This document shows positions 1-8,610 of a stretch of DNA of 53,722 bases, one piece after another; position 1 is the stretch's first letter, and the number at the start of each line of letters is the position of its first letter. The position numbers and the translations under genes were made by a program. The notes under the pieces are model-generated. The model searched no databases. It had not been told where the DNA came from and saw only the letters and a program-made list of their open reading frames with translations. The stretch covers positions 58,127 to 111,848 of the forward strand of contig NZ_FNPW01000001.1 in assembly GCF_900107395.1 (NCBI RefSeq). The letters are read 5' to 3'. The stretch is from Pseudomonas sp. NFIX28. Lineage in GTDB: Bacteria > Pseudomonadota > Gammaproteobacteria > Pseudomonadales > Pseudomonadaceae.

Positions 1-1724
1 TAGGCACCCGCGGCGCTGAGGCTGAAGGTGAATACGTCGGTGGTGCCGGCCTTGGCCGTCAGGGTGTCGCCGACCACGCTATAGACCAGCGCCACACCGC
101 CCGAACTCAGGGCCGGCAGGCCGCTGGTGTCGCTGGACAGCGAATAGCTCAGCGGCACATCGACCCCCGATTGGAAGATGCCCGCGACGCTGCCGCTGGC
201 GGTGGTGAGCTCGCCTGGTACGTCGCCGACCCCGCCGGCAATGCCGTTGGCCAGGCCGTCTTCATCGACGGTGCCCGCTTCGGCGGTGCCGGCCGCTGCC
301 GGTCCATCGTCCTCGAAGACCATCTTCGAGCCGATTTCCGCGGTCGCGGTGGAGACCTCGCGCAGGGTGAAGCCGCCGATGTCGAAGTCGGCGTGGTCAT
401 TGCCCTTGGCGTCGAGTGCGGCGCCATTCTCGATCAGTACGCGGTTGTGGTCCGCGGCCGTGGTGTATTCGATCTGGTAGCCGGCCGTGACCCCGGTAAT
501 GGTGGCGACGCCGCCATCGAAGCTGATGGCAATGTTCGCGTTATCCACCGAGCCGTCCGAGTTTTCGATCACCAGCCCGGTGCTCTTGTCGATGACCAGC
601 ACCTGGGTGATGGCCACCGGCGTATCGTCCGCGTAGCCGTTGATGAAATCGTCGCCGGCTTCGACCTCGGTGCTAAAGGCACTGATCTCGACTACGGCGC
701 TCTTGCCGCTTTGCAGCTGCACGACATCGAATCTGGCCGTCCTGGCATTGAACATCGCGGTGTAGTCGATATTGGATTCTTCGTCCGCTTCGTTCTGGTC
801 CAGGTTGGGCACGGTCACGTCTTGCCGGGCACCGGTGACGAAGGTAAAGCGAATGCCTTCCTGCTCCGTGATCATCTGGTTATTGGTGCCGAAGGTCGCC
901 GGGCCGCCCGCCTGGCTGGTGTTGATGGTGTCGCCGGTGTTGATGTTGACGCCGCTGGACTCGTCGGCGGGGTCCTTGCCGGTGGCGATGATCGTTGGAT
1001 CGGTGATGCGCGAGGTGCCATTGTCATCGACCACCGTTGGGTTGGCCGTGGTGAACATCAGGAACAGGTTCTGCCCGGACGGTGCGTTGGTCAGGCTGAA
1101 CGCCAGGTCCTGGCTGGCGCCGATAAACACCTTGTCCAGCAGGCTGAGGGCATCGTCCGGGTTGCTGCCGTCCGGATGCTTGAGCGGCTGGTATTCCACG
1201 GTCCAGAGCTTGCCGCCGCTGACCGGATCGCCGGTTTCCTCGATATAGGCGGCGAACACGATCGCGCCGTCGGGCCCGCCGGCGCGGCCCAGCAGGATGT
1301 TGTTGTCGGTATCGGTGTACAGCAGGATGGCGGTGCCATCGAGGGTGTCCAGCCCACTGTCCAGGCCATCGAGCGGCGCGCCAAGGCTGTCGGTAAAGCC
1401 GATATCGGTGATGGTCGCGCCGGGCGCCAGGTTGAGGGTGAAGGCATTGCTGCCGGTGTCGTCCACGGCCCCGGTATAGCCACTCAAGGCGGCATCGGTT
1501 GCGGTACCGGCGCCGAGTGCCGTCAGGCGGGTGGCGAAGGCCGAGGGCAGGGCGGCCAGCAGAATGTCATTGTCGTCGGCATCTCCCGCGGGAGCTGGCG
1601 TGGCGGTGGCGTTCTGCAAGCCGGCGGTTTCGTCCAGCGTGACGTTGACGCCGGTCGCGACAATGAGTGGAACGTCATTGAGCAGGTCGCTCGTGAGGGA
1701 TGTGTTCTCTTGCAGGGTGGTCAT
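1..1724 (-). CDS. Type I secreted RTX-like (T1SS-143/DUF5801-type) large protein, 3' end outside window
   Basis: About 574 N-terminal residues are visible and the frame is open to the window edge, so the C-terminus is missing. The start MTTLQENT has a clear AGGAG 7 bases upstream. There is no Sec signal, as expected for type I secretion. The first ~460 residues are nearly identical to the neighbouring protein at 2017-4854: acidic, Asn/Asp/Gly-rich and beta-rich. They end in FEDDGP, the typical junction of T1SS-143/VCBS-like adhesin repeats. After FEDDGP a new repeat begins with VDEDGL, also typical of this family. The likely role is an extracellular or surface-held adhesin or biofilm matrix protein exported by an ABC/HlyD/TolC system that is not in this window. 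The family call is by pattern; the exact domain name is inferred. Confidence 0.75.
   Translation of the reverse strand, partial: MTTLQENTSLTSDLLNDVPLIVATGVNVTLDETAGLQNATATPAPAGDADDNDILLAALPSAFATRLTALGAGTATDAALSGYTGAVDDTGSNAFTLNLAPGATITDIGFTDSLGAPLDGLDSGLDTLDGTAILLYTDTDNNILLGRAGGPDGAIVFAAYIEETGDPVSGGKLWTVEYQPLKHPDGSNPDDALSLLDKVFIGASQDLAFSLTNAPSGQNLFLMFTTANPTVVDDNGTSRITDPTIIATGKDPADESSGVNINTGDTINTSQAGGPATFGTNNQMITEQEGIRFTFVTGARQDVTVPNLDQNEADEESNIDYTAMFNARTARFDVVQLQSGKSAVVEISAFSTEVEAGDDFINGYADDTPVAITQVLVIDKSTGLVIENSDGSVDNANIAISFDGGVATITGVTAGYQIEYTTAADHNRVLIENGAALDAKGNDHADFDIGGFTLREVSTATAEIGSKMVFEDDGPAAAGTAEAGTVDEDGLANGIAGGVGDVPGELTTASGSVAGIFQSGVDVPLSYSLSSDTSGLPALSSGGVALVYSVVGDTLTAKAGTTDVFTFSLSAAGA
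302..1665 (-). repeat. 1.36-kb direct duplication, copy 1
   Basis: Aligns base for base, with scattered substitutions and no gap seen, to 3362-4726 (constant offset of about 3061). It encodes the shared N-terminal domain of the two secreted paralogues. Confidence 0.85.
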
Positions 1725-1825
1725 GACATTCTCCTAGGCAGTTCCAGCCACGGGGCCGCATTCGGGCCCTCTGCTGGCAGATACAACAACTATGGGGACA
1801 CACCGCTGATTGCACATTGGCCGAT

Positions 1826-1846
1826 ACTCCCAGGCGGCCTGGGAGT
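1826..1846. promoter_or_regulatory. Perfect dyad in leader of first secreted-protein gene (candidate operator)
   Basis: Perfect 10-bp inverted repeat (ACTCCCAGGC, one central base, GCCTGGGAGT) about 102 bases before the ATG at 1724. A near copy sits at 4957-4977 at the same distance before the other paralogue. The two leaders also share a CATAGTTGT block roughly 45 bases nearer the gene. The symmetry and short spacer fit a dimeric regulator of LuxR-like type, but the regulator is not identified. Confidence 0.55.
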
Positions 1847-1969
1847 TTCAGCCTATGGGGAGCTATGGGAGGGCAGGTAGATAGGGGGGCTAAACGAGGG
1901 GCTAAACAGGAGAGAGCAGGGGCCCGTCGTTCAAGCGGCCCGCATGGCCGCTGCGGCTGTTGGCGCTGC

Positions 1970-2004
1970 AAAAAAAGCGAGGGTGGTTTCCAGGCCACCC
2001 TCGC
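1970..2004 (-). terminator. Rho-independent terminator of the 945-aa secreted protein gene
   Basis: On the minus strand a 10-bp perfect stem (GCGAGGGTGG / CCACCCTCGC) with an 8-base loop is followed by seven T. It lies 12 bases past the stop codon of the gene at 2017-4854. Confidence 0.85.
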
Positions 2005-2016
2005 ATTGGCGATGGT

Positions 2017-4854
2017 TCAGACGCTGCCCAGGACGATGTCGGTGTTAAGCAGGTCGACCCCGACCAGGGTAATGGTCGTCAGCTGTCCGCCGGTCTCGGC
2101 GACCGTGACGACGCTGTCGGCGCCGGCGTTGTCGATCGACTGCACCACGGCCCCCGCATCGCCGATCAGCACCACCGCATCGCGTTGGCCTGCTCCCACA
2201 TCGAAGCCGCTGATCTGGTACTGGCTCTCGACGGCCGCCAGGTCGATGTTGAAGGCATCCCGCTCACCACCCGTGCCCACCAGCCGGAAGTCGAAGAGGG
2301 CGTCGGCGGGGTCGTTGGCGAACAGGTTGGCGTCGAACGCGCTTGTTGCCGTATCCCCATCCTTGTCGGTTGTCGTCGCGTTGAACGACAGCAGGATGTC
2401 GCTGGCCAGGCTCTGGGTTTCCTGGATGAACTGGATCACCGGGATCTTGATCGTCCCGGTGCCCATCGTCAGCTGGACCGCGTCGATCATGTGGGAGCCG
2501 TCCCACTCGATGAGGAAGGATTTCTGGCCTTTGGCTTCCGCCTGCAAGTCGGCGGCCTGCACCTTGATGGGCGCGCCCGAAGTGGTGCCGTTGTCGTAGT
2601 AGATCGTGTAGTACAGCTCTTCCGTGGCCGGGTCGTAGCCCTGCACCGAGTTGTCGATGAAGACCTTCATGGCCGTCAGCAGGGTTTCGGGGTTGATCAC
2701 GAAACTCTCGTCACCGGCGTTGATGCCGGCGGTGGTGTTGCCCTCCAGGTTGTTGTTGGCAATGCCGATGCCGGAAGTGCTGACGTTCATCGCCGCCGAG
2801 CCGATGAACGACGGCAGCGGGTTGGTCTGCAACTGGCCTTCGGTGGGGTCGGACGCGCCGAGCCCGATGCCGGTCAGGATGCTGTTGTCGCCGGTTTGCG
2901 GCGCCAGCGGGTTTGCCCCGAAGAACACCACTTCCTCGGTGCCAATGGTCAGCGTGCGTACCGGGTCTGGCCCGCCGGCGTCTAGCGAGCCGTCGGCGCT
3001 GCTGAGGACGATGGTCGAGCGGAAGCCTTCCAGCAAGTCCAGGGCGTAGGTGCCGTTGGCGTAGGCGGTCAGCGTGTAATTGACGGTGGTATCCGCCGTG
3101 GCCGCGTTGTTGTCGAAGTCACCGGTCAGGGCCCCGGCGAACTGGTAGGCGCCACTGCCATCCGGCGAAGGCGACTGCTCGACGAGCGTGCCGCTGCCGA
3201 TGGTGGTGGTGTTGTCCGGCCGGACCAGGGTGAACTGGCCATTCACCAGCGAGATATCCAGGCCATCCGCATCCAGCCCGTCGGCGCCAGCCCCCATGTT
3301 CCAGTAGCCCTGTTGCGCCAGCTGGGTGCCGGTGCCGATCAGGTTGCCGAAGGCCAGGGTCGGTCCATCGTCCTCGAAGATCATGTGCGAGCCGATTTCG
3401 GCGGTGGTGGTGGAGGCCTGGCGCAGGGTAAAGCCGCCGATGTCGAAGTCGGCGTGGTCATTGCCCTTGGCATCGAGCGCCGCGCCGTTCTCGATCAGTA
3501 CGCGGTTGTGGTCCGCGGCCGTGGTGTATTCGATCTGATAGCCGGCCTTGACGCCGGTGACGGTGGCCACGTCGCCAGTAAAGCTGATGCCGATGCTTGG
3601 ATCATTCACCGAGCCGTCCGAATTTTCGATCACCAGCCCGGTGGCGATGTTGATCACGCGAACATTGGTGATCGCCACCGGCGTATCGTTCGCATAGCCA
3701 TTGACGAAGTTCGCGCCACTTTCAACCGCGGTGTTGAAGGCACTGATCTTGACCACCGCGCTCTTGCCGCTTTGCAGTTGCACGATATCGAAATTGGCCG
3801 CCTTGGCATTGAACATCGCGGTGAAGTCGATGTTGGACTCCTCGTCCGCTTCGTTCTGATCGAGATTGGGAATGGTCACGTCCTGCCGAGCGCCGGTGAC
3901 GAAGGTAAAGCGGATGCCTTCCTGTTCCGTGATCATCTGGCTGTTGGTGCCGAAGGTGGTCGGGCCGCCTGCCTGGCTGGTGTTGATGGTGTCGCCGGTG
4001 CTGATGTTGACGCCGCTGGACTCGTCGGCGGGGTCCTTGCCGGTGGCGATGATCGTCGGGTCGGTGATGCGCAAGGTGCCATTGTCATCGACCACCGTCG
4101 GGTTGGCCTTGGTGAACATCAGGAACAGGTTCTGCCCGGACGGCGCGTTGGTCAGGCTGAACGTCAGGTCCTGGCTGGCGCCGATATATACCTTGTCCAG
4201 CAGGTTGAGGGCATCGTCCGGGTCGCTGCCGTCCGTATGCTTGAGCGGCTGGTATTCCACGGTCCAGAGCTTGCCGCCGCTGAGCGGATCGCCGGTCTCC
4301 TCGATGTAGGCGGCGAACACGATCGCACCGTCGGGCCCGCCGGCCCGGCCCAGCAAGACGTTGTTGTTGGTATCGGTGTACAGCAGGATGGCGGTGCCAT
4401 CGAGGGTGTCCAGCCCGCTGTCCAGGCCGTTGAGCGGTGCGCCGGAACTGTCGGTGAAGCTGACATCGACATTGATCGCCCCGGGCGCCAGGTTGAGGGT
4501 GAAGGCATTGCTGCCGGTGTCCCCCACGACACCGGTATAGCCACTCAAGGCCGCGCCCGTCGCGGTACCGGCGCCGAGTGCGGTCAGGCGGGTGGCGAAG
4601 GCCTCGGGCAGGGCGCTCAGCAGGATGTCATTGTCGTCGGCATCTCCCGCGGGGGCTGGCGTGGCCGTGGCGTTCTGCAGCCCGGTCGTTTCGTCCAGGG
4701 TGACGTTTGCGCCCGTCGCCACCACCAGCTGAGCGCTGTCGGCCAGGGCGTTGACGGCCAGCGTGTCGTCGGTGGGAAAAACGGGATACAGGTCGGTACT
4801 GCTGTTGGTGCTCAGGTCACTGGTGGGTGACAGGGTCGGTTGGCGGATAGTCAT
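2017..4854 (-). CDS. Type I secreted RTX-like (T1SS-143/DUF5801-type) protein, 945 aa
   Basis: Complete protein of 945 residues. The start MTIRQPTL follows AGGAG at a good distance; a 22-residue upstream extension exists but has no ribosome site. Residues ~30-490 are the domain shared with the neighbour at 1-1724 and end in FEDDGP. Residues ~490-860 form a second unit unique to this copy, with its own T1SS-repeat character (FLIEWDGSHMIDAVQL, TTTDKDGDTATS). The last ~80 residues (DAFNIDL, ISGFDVGAGQRDAVVL) resemble the compact C-terminal target region of type I secreted proteins. There is no signal peptide, and the visible part has almost no cysteine. Probably an extracellular adhesin or matrix protein. 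It ends at a strong terminator, so it is transcribed separately from its paralogue. Confidence 0.75.
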   Translation of the reverse strand: MTIRQPTLSPTSDLSTNSSTDLYPVFPTDDTLAVNALADSAQLVVATGANVTLDETTGLQNATATPAPAGDADDNDILLSALPEAFATRLTALGAGTATGAALSGYTGVVGDTGSNAFTLNLAPGAINVDVSFTDSSGAPLNGLDSGLDTLDGTAILLYTDTNNNVLLGRAGGPDGAIVFAAYIEETGDPLSGGKLWTVEYQPLKHTDGSDPDDALNLLDKVYIGASQDLTFSLTNAPSGQNLFLMFTKANPTVVDDNGTLRITDPTIIATGKDPADESSGVNISTGDTINTSQAGGPTTFGTNSQMITEQEGIRFTFVTGARQDVTIPNLDQNEADEESNIDFTAMFNAKAANFDIVQLQSGKSAVVKISAFNTAVESGANFVNGYANDTPVAITNVRVINIATGLVIENSDGSVNDPSIGISFTGDVATVTGVKAGYQIEYTTAADHNRVLIENGAALDAKGNDHADFDIGGFTLRQASTTTAEIGSHMIFEDDGPTLAFGNLIGTGTQLAQQGYWNMGAGADGLDADGLDISLVNGQFTLVRPDNTTTIGSGTLVEQSPSPDGSGAYQFAGALTGDFDNNAATADTTVNYTLTAYANGTYALDLLEGFRSTIVLSSADGSLDAGGPDPVRTLTIGTEEVVFFGANPLAPQTGDNSILTGIGLGASDPTEGQLQTNPLPSFIGSAAMNVSTSGIGIANNNLEGNTTAGINAGDESFVINPETLLTAMKVFIDNSVQGYDPATEELYYTIYYDNGTTSGAPIKVQAADLQAEAKGQKSFLIEWDGSHMIDAVQLTMGTGTIKIPVIQFIQETQSLASDILLSFNATTTDKDGDTATSAFDANLFANDPADALFDFRLVGTGGERDAFNIDLAAVESQYQISGFDVGAGQRDAVVLIGDAGAVVQSIDNAGADSVVTVAETGGQLTTITLVGVDLLNTDIVLGSV
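3362..4726 (-). repeat. 1.36-kb direct duplication, copy 2
   Basis: Partner of 302-1665. Same strand, same reading frame, no indel noticed. Recent duplication or ongoing gene conversion between the two secreted-protein genes is the likely explanation. Confidence 0.85.
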
Positions 4855-4956
4855 GACGCTCTCCTGGGTGAACCAGTCTGAAGAGGCCACGACGTGGCCC
4901 TTTGCTGGCAGGTGCGACAACTATGGAGAGGCGCCGAAGGCGGCGCATTGCCCGAT

Positions 4957-4977
4957 ACTCCCAGGCGACCTAGGAGT
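4957..4977. promoter_or_regulatory. Dyad in leader of second secreted-protein gene (candidate operator)
   Basis: Imperfect 10-bp inverted repeat (ACTCCCAGGC, one base, ACCTAGGAGT) about 103 bases before the ATG at 4854. It corresponds in sequence and position to the perfect dyad at 1826-1846. Confidence 0.5.
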
Positions 4978-5018
4978 TTCAGCCTATGCGGCAGGAGAAA
5001 CGCGAGAGCGCTGGTGCC

Positions 5019-5234
5019 TTACCTGTCCTCGGCGAATGCTTCCTCGATGAAGGCCTCCAGCTCCGCCTCTTCAAGCAGTTCGATGGAGAAATGCCCGAAG
5101 TGCTTGGGCAGCCAGAGGATGCGGGTGCCGCTGGGGGACTGGAGATTGTCCCGCGACAGGGGCTTGCCGTTCTCGTCTTCCGGCTGCACACCCTTGGCCA
5201 CCAGCACGTCTACGTGGCTGAATTTCAGTTGCAA
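5019..5234 (-). CDS. Small acidic hypothetical protein, 71 aa
   Basis: Reads MQLKFSHVDVLVAKGV and ends EAFIEEAFAEDR. It is acidic, with a helical glutamate-rich C-terminus and no signal or membrane segment. No ATG or GTG is available in frame: the only usable start is TTG, preceded by a weak AGAGAAG, and an in-frame stop lies 17 codons further upstream. It lies between the leader of the 945-aa secreted protein and a bidirectional terminator, on the same strand. I do not recognise the family; it could also be the remnant of a longer gene. Confidence 0.45.
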   Translation of the reverse strand: MQLKFSHVDVLVAKGVQPEDENGKPLSRDNLQSPSGTRILWLPKHFGHFSIELLEEAELEAFIEEAFAEDR

Positions 5235-5312
5235 TGGCTTCTCTTTTTTTCCGGGTGCGGCTCGTTGGCCGCAGGTCCGGCCAGGCTACCCATTTACCGC
5301 CTCGGGATGCAC

Positions 5313-5343
5313 AAAAAAGCCACTCGCTGGAGTGGCTTTTTTT
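5313..5343. terminator. Bidirectional Rho-independent terminator
   Basis: A 7-bp perfect stem (GCCACTC / GAGTGGC) with loop GCTG is flanked by six A on the left and seven T on the right. It can work on both strands. It ends the leftward protease-like gene at 5400-5906. Confidence 0.8.
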
Positions 5344-5399
5344 ATGCCCAAGGCTGGCCTCGCCGCCAAACGGCCTTGGCGCAGGACGCTCGCATCGGC

Positions 5400-5906
5400 T
5401 CAAGGTTTGGGCGGCGGGGGCATGGTGCCCGGGCAATAGGCGGCTGTCCCATAGTTCTGGCTTTTCTTGACGATTTCGCTGAGGTCCGCCGCGCTGTTGA
5501 AGTCGTAGGCATAGATCCCCAGCTCAGGGTCGAAGAAAAACAGGTTGGTGGTGTTCCTGTAGATGCCCATCGCATGTCCGCCGCCGGCCACGCTGTGGCC
5601 CTCGGCGGAGACGAAGATGAAGTTTCCGGCCTTGAGGGCCTTCAGCGAATCCGCAGTGGTCGGCACCGGGTTGAACGGGGCGAAACTTGAAGTGGGCAGC
5701 AGCAGGGGGGGCAACAGGAAGACGAATGTCTCTCCGTCTTCTACCTGGTCCTGCAGGTCGTCGCATTGCTTGGGTGTCAGCTTCATGGCCTGGGCCAGGC
5801 CGGCGTTGTCGATGGCCGCCAGCCACTTCATCACGGCCGCCTCACAGACACCCTGGGGGTGCCGGTCGGTCCTGTTGATCCATTTGACTAATAGTTTTCC
5901 GCTCAT
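5400..5906 (-). CDS. YopT/AvrPphB-type (C58-like) cysteine protease, 168 aa
   Basis: The start MSGKLLVKW follows AAGGAG. A papain-like triad is readable in the right order and context for the YopT family: Cys21 in GVCEAAVMKWL, His111 in GGGHAMGIY, and Asp126 in LFFFDPELGIY. At 168 residues it is little more than the catalytic domain, much shorter than YopT or AvrPphB and with no N-terminal secretion or acylation region. Members of this family cleave host or prey proteins as secreted effectors; here no chaperone, Sec signal or type III genes are visible. The Pro-rich C-terminus (TMPPPPKP) is unusual. Family assignment is from motif spacing; substrate and export route are unknown. Confidence 0.65.
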   Translation of the reverse strand: MSGKLLVKWINRTDRHPQGVCEAAVMKWLAAIDNAGLAQAMKLTPKQCDDLQDQVEDGETFVFLLPPLLLPTSSFAPFNPVPTTADSLKALKAGNFIFVSAEGHSVAGGGHAMGIYRNTTNLFFFDPELGIYAYDFNSAADLSEIVKKSQNYGTAAYCPGTMPPPPKP

Positions 5907-6420
5907 GACCGCTCCTTGGTGATGCCTCTGTCCAGTTGTCCGGTGCGTTGAATGCCTGGCTCGCCGCGGGCGCGGCGAAGTCCAGGTCGCTGCCACCGTT
6001 GCCGGCGGCCTGTTGAGGTATAGATCGGCTTTTTTGCCTTCACAAGAAGCTCACGGCGCTGGCGCGATGACCGGTGCAGTGGCCCGCTCGGCGGGCCCTT
6101 GTCAGGGCGTGTGCAGGGCCAGCGCCGGGTCCGGCGGCGGTTTGATGAACCACGGCAAAAGCCCGAGGCAGAGCGCTTTGCCTGTGCGCGGCGCGGGTGT
6201 CGAGCCATCGCTCCGCCGCCGGTTGTCGAGTCTATCCTTTTGAATGGAATCAAAGTGCCACTTTTTTTATGGCGGGCAGGCGCAAAGCGGCTCGCGCCAG
6301 CAGGGCGCCGCACGTTGGACTTTCAGCTCGGGGGAGGTGGATCGAAGGGTCGCCCATGCCGGCGCGACCCGATGTTGCGGTCGATGCGCGGACCCGCCAG
6401 GGCGGCGGGCCCGCTCGGGC
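5907..6420. other. Gene-free stretch
   Basis: No open frame here has convincing codon use or a ribosome site. A GC hairpin (GGCCCGC, TCG, GCGGGCC at 6081-6097) is present. The part nearest 5907 must carry the promoter of the protease-like gene. Confidence 0.5.
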
Positions 6421-8175
6421 TTAGAGTTTCGGTAGCTGGCCGATGCGGCCGAACATTTCCGTGACGATCTGCAGGTCCAGCTGGAACTGCTCGACGGTCT
6501 TGAACTCGTTGTCGTTGTGGCCGGTGTACTTGACCTCTGGGCGGGCCAGGCCGAATTGCACGCCGTTGGGCAGTTCATGCACCGAGGTGGCGCCGGCGGA
6601 GGTGCCGAACTCGTGCTTCATGCCGAGGTTTTCGCTGGCCACCGCCAGCAATGCCTTGACCCATTCACCCTCGGGGTTGCGGTACATCGGTTCGGCGATC
6701 TTGTAGTCGAAGTTCACCGCGACCCGGTTCTGCTTGCTCCAGGCGGCCAGCTTGTCGGCGATCTGCTTTTGCAGCACCTCGGGGGTCTTGCCCTTGGGCA
6801 CGCGCAGGTTGACCGCCAGCTTGAAGGCCTTTTCGTCCTGGCCGACATAGGTCAGGGAGGTGGTCAGCGGGCCCATGAAGTCATCGGCGAAACCCACCCC
6901 GAGCTTGTTGCCCAGGTAGTCCAGGCCCCAGTTGTCGGCGGCGTAGCGGGCGGCGTCGGTGATCTGGTTGTGCTTGAGCGCGACCTTGCCTTCGAGGCTG
7001 TTGATGAAGTCGAGCATGCGCGCCACTGGGTTGACCCCGGACTCGGGCTCGGAGGAGTGGGCGGACACGCCGGTGACCGTCAGCTTGACGTCCTTGCCGT
7101 CGACCTTGGCGGCCACGCTGAAGTCGCCGCCATGGGCCTTGGCGTACTCGGCGCCGGCCTTTTGCAGGCTGGCGGCGAGTTTCGCGGGCTGGTCCGTCAC
7201 CAGGGTGGCGACCGAGGCGCCCGGGATCTGGTTGGTGGCCAGGCCGCCGGTCATCGAGACGATTTGTGCGCCTTTGCCCTCGGCGGCACGCAACGGGAAG
7301 CTGGCCATGACGGTGCCGTAGCCCTTCTCGGCGATCACCACCGGGTAGCCGCCGTCCAGCGCCAGGTTGTAGTTCGGCGTGGGGTTGCGTTCGAAGTAGT
7401 AGGGAATCGCGTCGCCGCTGGTTTCCTCGGTGGTGTCCACCAGCAGCTTGAAGTTGCGCGCCAGGGGCAGCTTCTCTTCCTTGATGATCTTCATGGCGTA
7501 CAGCGCCACGACTATGCCGTTCTTGTCGTCCTCGGTGCCGCGGCCGTACATGCGGTCGCCGACCAGGGTGACCTTGAACGGGTCGAGCTTGGTGCCGTCC
7601 TGCAGCACCCAGTTCTCCGGCGTTACCGGCACCACGTCGGCGTGGGCGTGGATGCCCACCACTTCATCGCCGCTGCCGGCCAGGGAGATCTCGTAGACGC
7701 GGTTGTCGATGTTGCGAAAGTTCAGGTCGAAGGCCTGGGCCAGGCTCTTGATCTTGTCGGCGATCTTGATGAACTCGGGGTTCTCGTGCTGCGGCACGCC
7801 GTCGACACGCACGGTGGGGATGGCCACCAGCTCGCGCAGGGTCTCGGTGGCGGCCTTGCCGTACTTCACCCGCGCATACAGGCCAAGCAGGCGATGGATC
7901 TCGTTCTGCTGTTCGGCGGAAAGCGTCTTGTTGGCGAGGAAGGCGTTGATGGCCGGGCCGAGGTTGGCTTCTTTGACCACCTCGCTTTTGGCCGCCTCAT
8001 TTTTGCTCAAGGTGCCGAGGAACTGGCGGAAATCCTTGACCGAGGCATCGGCGAAGCTCTTGAGGATCGCCGCGTTCTGCTGCGGGGTGATGTTGGCGTG
8101 GGCAGGGGCGGTGAAGGCTGACAGGCTGGCCAGCACCAGGGTGGCCGCAGCCAGTTGCTTGAGGGAGAAATCCAT
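6421..8175 (-). CDS. Periplasmic M20-family dipeptidase, 584 aa
   Basis: Zinc aminoacyl dipeptidase of the PepV/Sapep-like M20 group. Start MDFSLKQLAAAT gives a clean signal peptide ending near AHA-N28; an upstream extension lacks this and was rejected. Metal and catalytic residues: His178-Ala-Asp180 (GIHAHADVV), the bridging acid in GRGTEDDKNG (Asp216/217), the Glu250-Glu251 pair (DTTEETSG), the lid-domain His in SAHSSEPESG, and a final His in YTGHNDNE. It hydrolyses dipeptides in the periplasm, presumably for peptide nutrition or peptidoglycan-peptide recycling. It is divergent from an AraC/GATase regulator at 8611, which may control it; that link is inferred from position only. Confidence 0.88.
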   Translation of the reverse strand: MDFSLKQLAAATLVLASLSAFTAPAHANITPQQNAAILKSFADASVKDFRQFLGTLSKNEAAKSEVVKEANLGPAINAFLANKTLSAEQQNEIHRLLGLYARVKYGKAATETLRELVAIPTVRVDGVPQHENPEFIKIADKIKSLAQAFDLNFRNIDNRVYEISLAGSGDEVVGIHAHADVVPVTPENWVLQDGTKLDPFKVTLVGDRMYGRGTEDDKNGIVVALYAMKIIKEEKLPLARNFKLLVDTTEETSGDAIPYYFERNPTPNYNLALDGGYPVVIAEKGYGTVMASFPLRAAEGKGAQIVSMTGGLATNQIPGASVATLVTDQPAKLAASLQKAGAEYAKAHGGDFSVAAKVDGKDVKLTVTGVSAHSSEPESGVNPVARMLDFINSLEGKVALKHNQITDAARYAADNWGLDYLGNKLGVGFADDFMGPLTTSLTYVGQDEKAFKLAVNLRVPKGKTPEVLQKQIADKLAAWSKQNRVAVNFDYKIAEPMYRNPEGEWVKALLAVASENLGMKHEFGTSAGATSVHELPNGVQFGLARPEVKYTGHNDNEFKTVEQFQLDLQIVTEMFGRIGQLPKL

Positions 8176-8610
8176 TGCGGGAGGCGTTCCTTGCAGATTG
8201 TTAGGAAATGTCTGATCGAACTTCCGCAACCTAACACCACGAAGCAGCGGTGCGGGAGCCCCCGAAATGGGATCTGTCGCACAGAACGGCAAAAGCGACG
8301 CAGAAACGAAAAAAAACGGCCCCAGGGCGACTGGCAGATCGGCTGCTTGTTAGCCGGCACGCAAGGCTCAAGCTCGAGGCTTGGCGGCCGTTTTTTTAAG
8401 GCTGCGCCCTGGCCGATATTTTCTGCCCCTGTGGGCCTGCGGGGGCAGTAGAATCCCGTCGCCCGGTGACGCCTGCGAGGTTGACACGGCAGGCCACGGC
8501 GGCGTTGTTGGCGCTGGCGTCCGGGCAGGTTTTTTGGCGTGGGCAGTGCCGGGTTTCTCCGGTGATTTACACTGAAACCGCATTGGGTCGGGTAAGACAG
8601 GCGAGGGCGT
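8176..8610. other. Divergent intergenic region with long inverted repeat
   Basis: 435 bases between the dipeptidase and AraC genes, without a convincing gene. A 12-bp perfect inverted repeat (AAAAAAACGGCC near 8310-8321, GGCCGTTTTTTT at 8386-8397) encloses ~65 bases that contain a smaller CGGCT/AGCCG hairpin. This looks like a terminator with a structured insert or the 3' end of a small RNA. Confidence 0.4.

Noticed and set aside
171..1880. Long plus-strand open frame opposite the first secreted-protein gene, and a similar one at 3313-4830
   Set aside because: Both mirror the codon pattern of the minus-strand repeats, have no ribosome site and give low-complexity Gly/Asp/Val-rich text; they are antisense shadows of GC-rich coding DNA.
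5903..6464. Frames of 70-136 aa around 6.0-6.4 kb on both strands
   Set aside because: Arg/Ala-rich translations without ribosome sites or recognisable features; considered non-coding.
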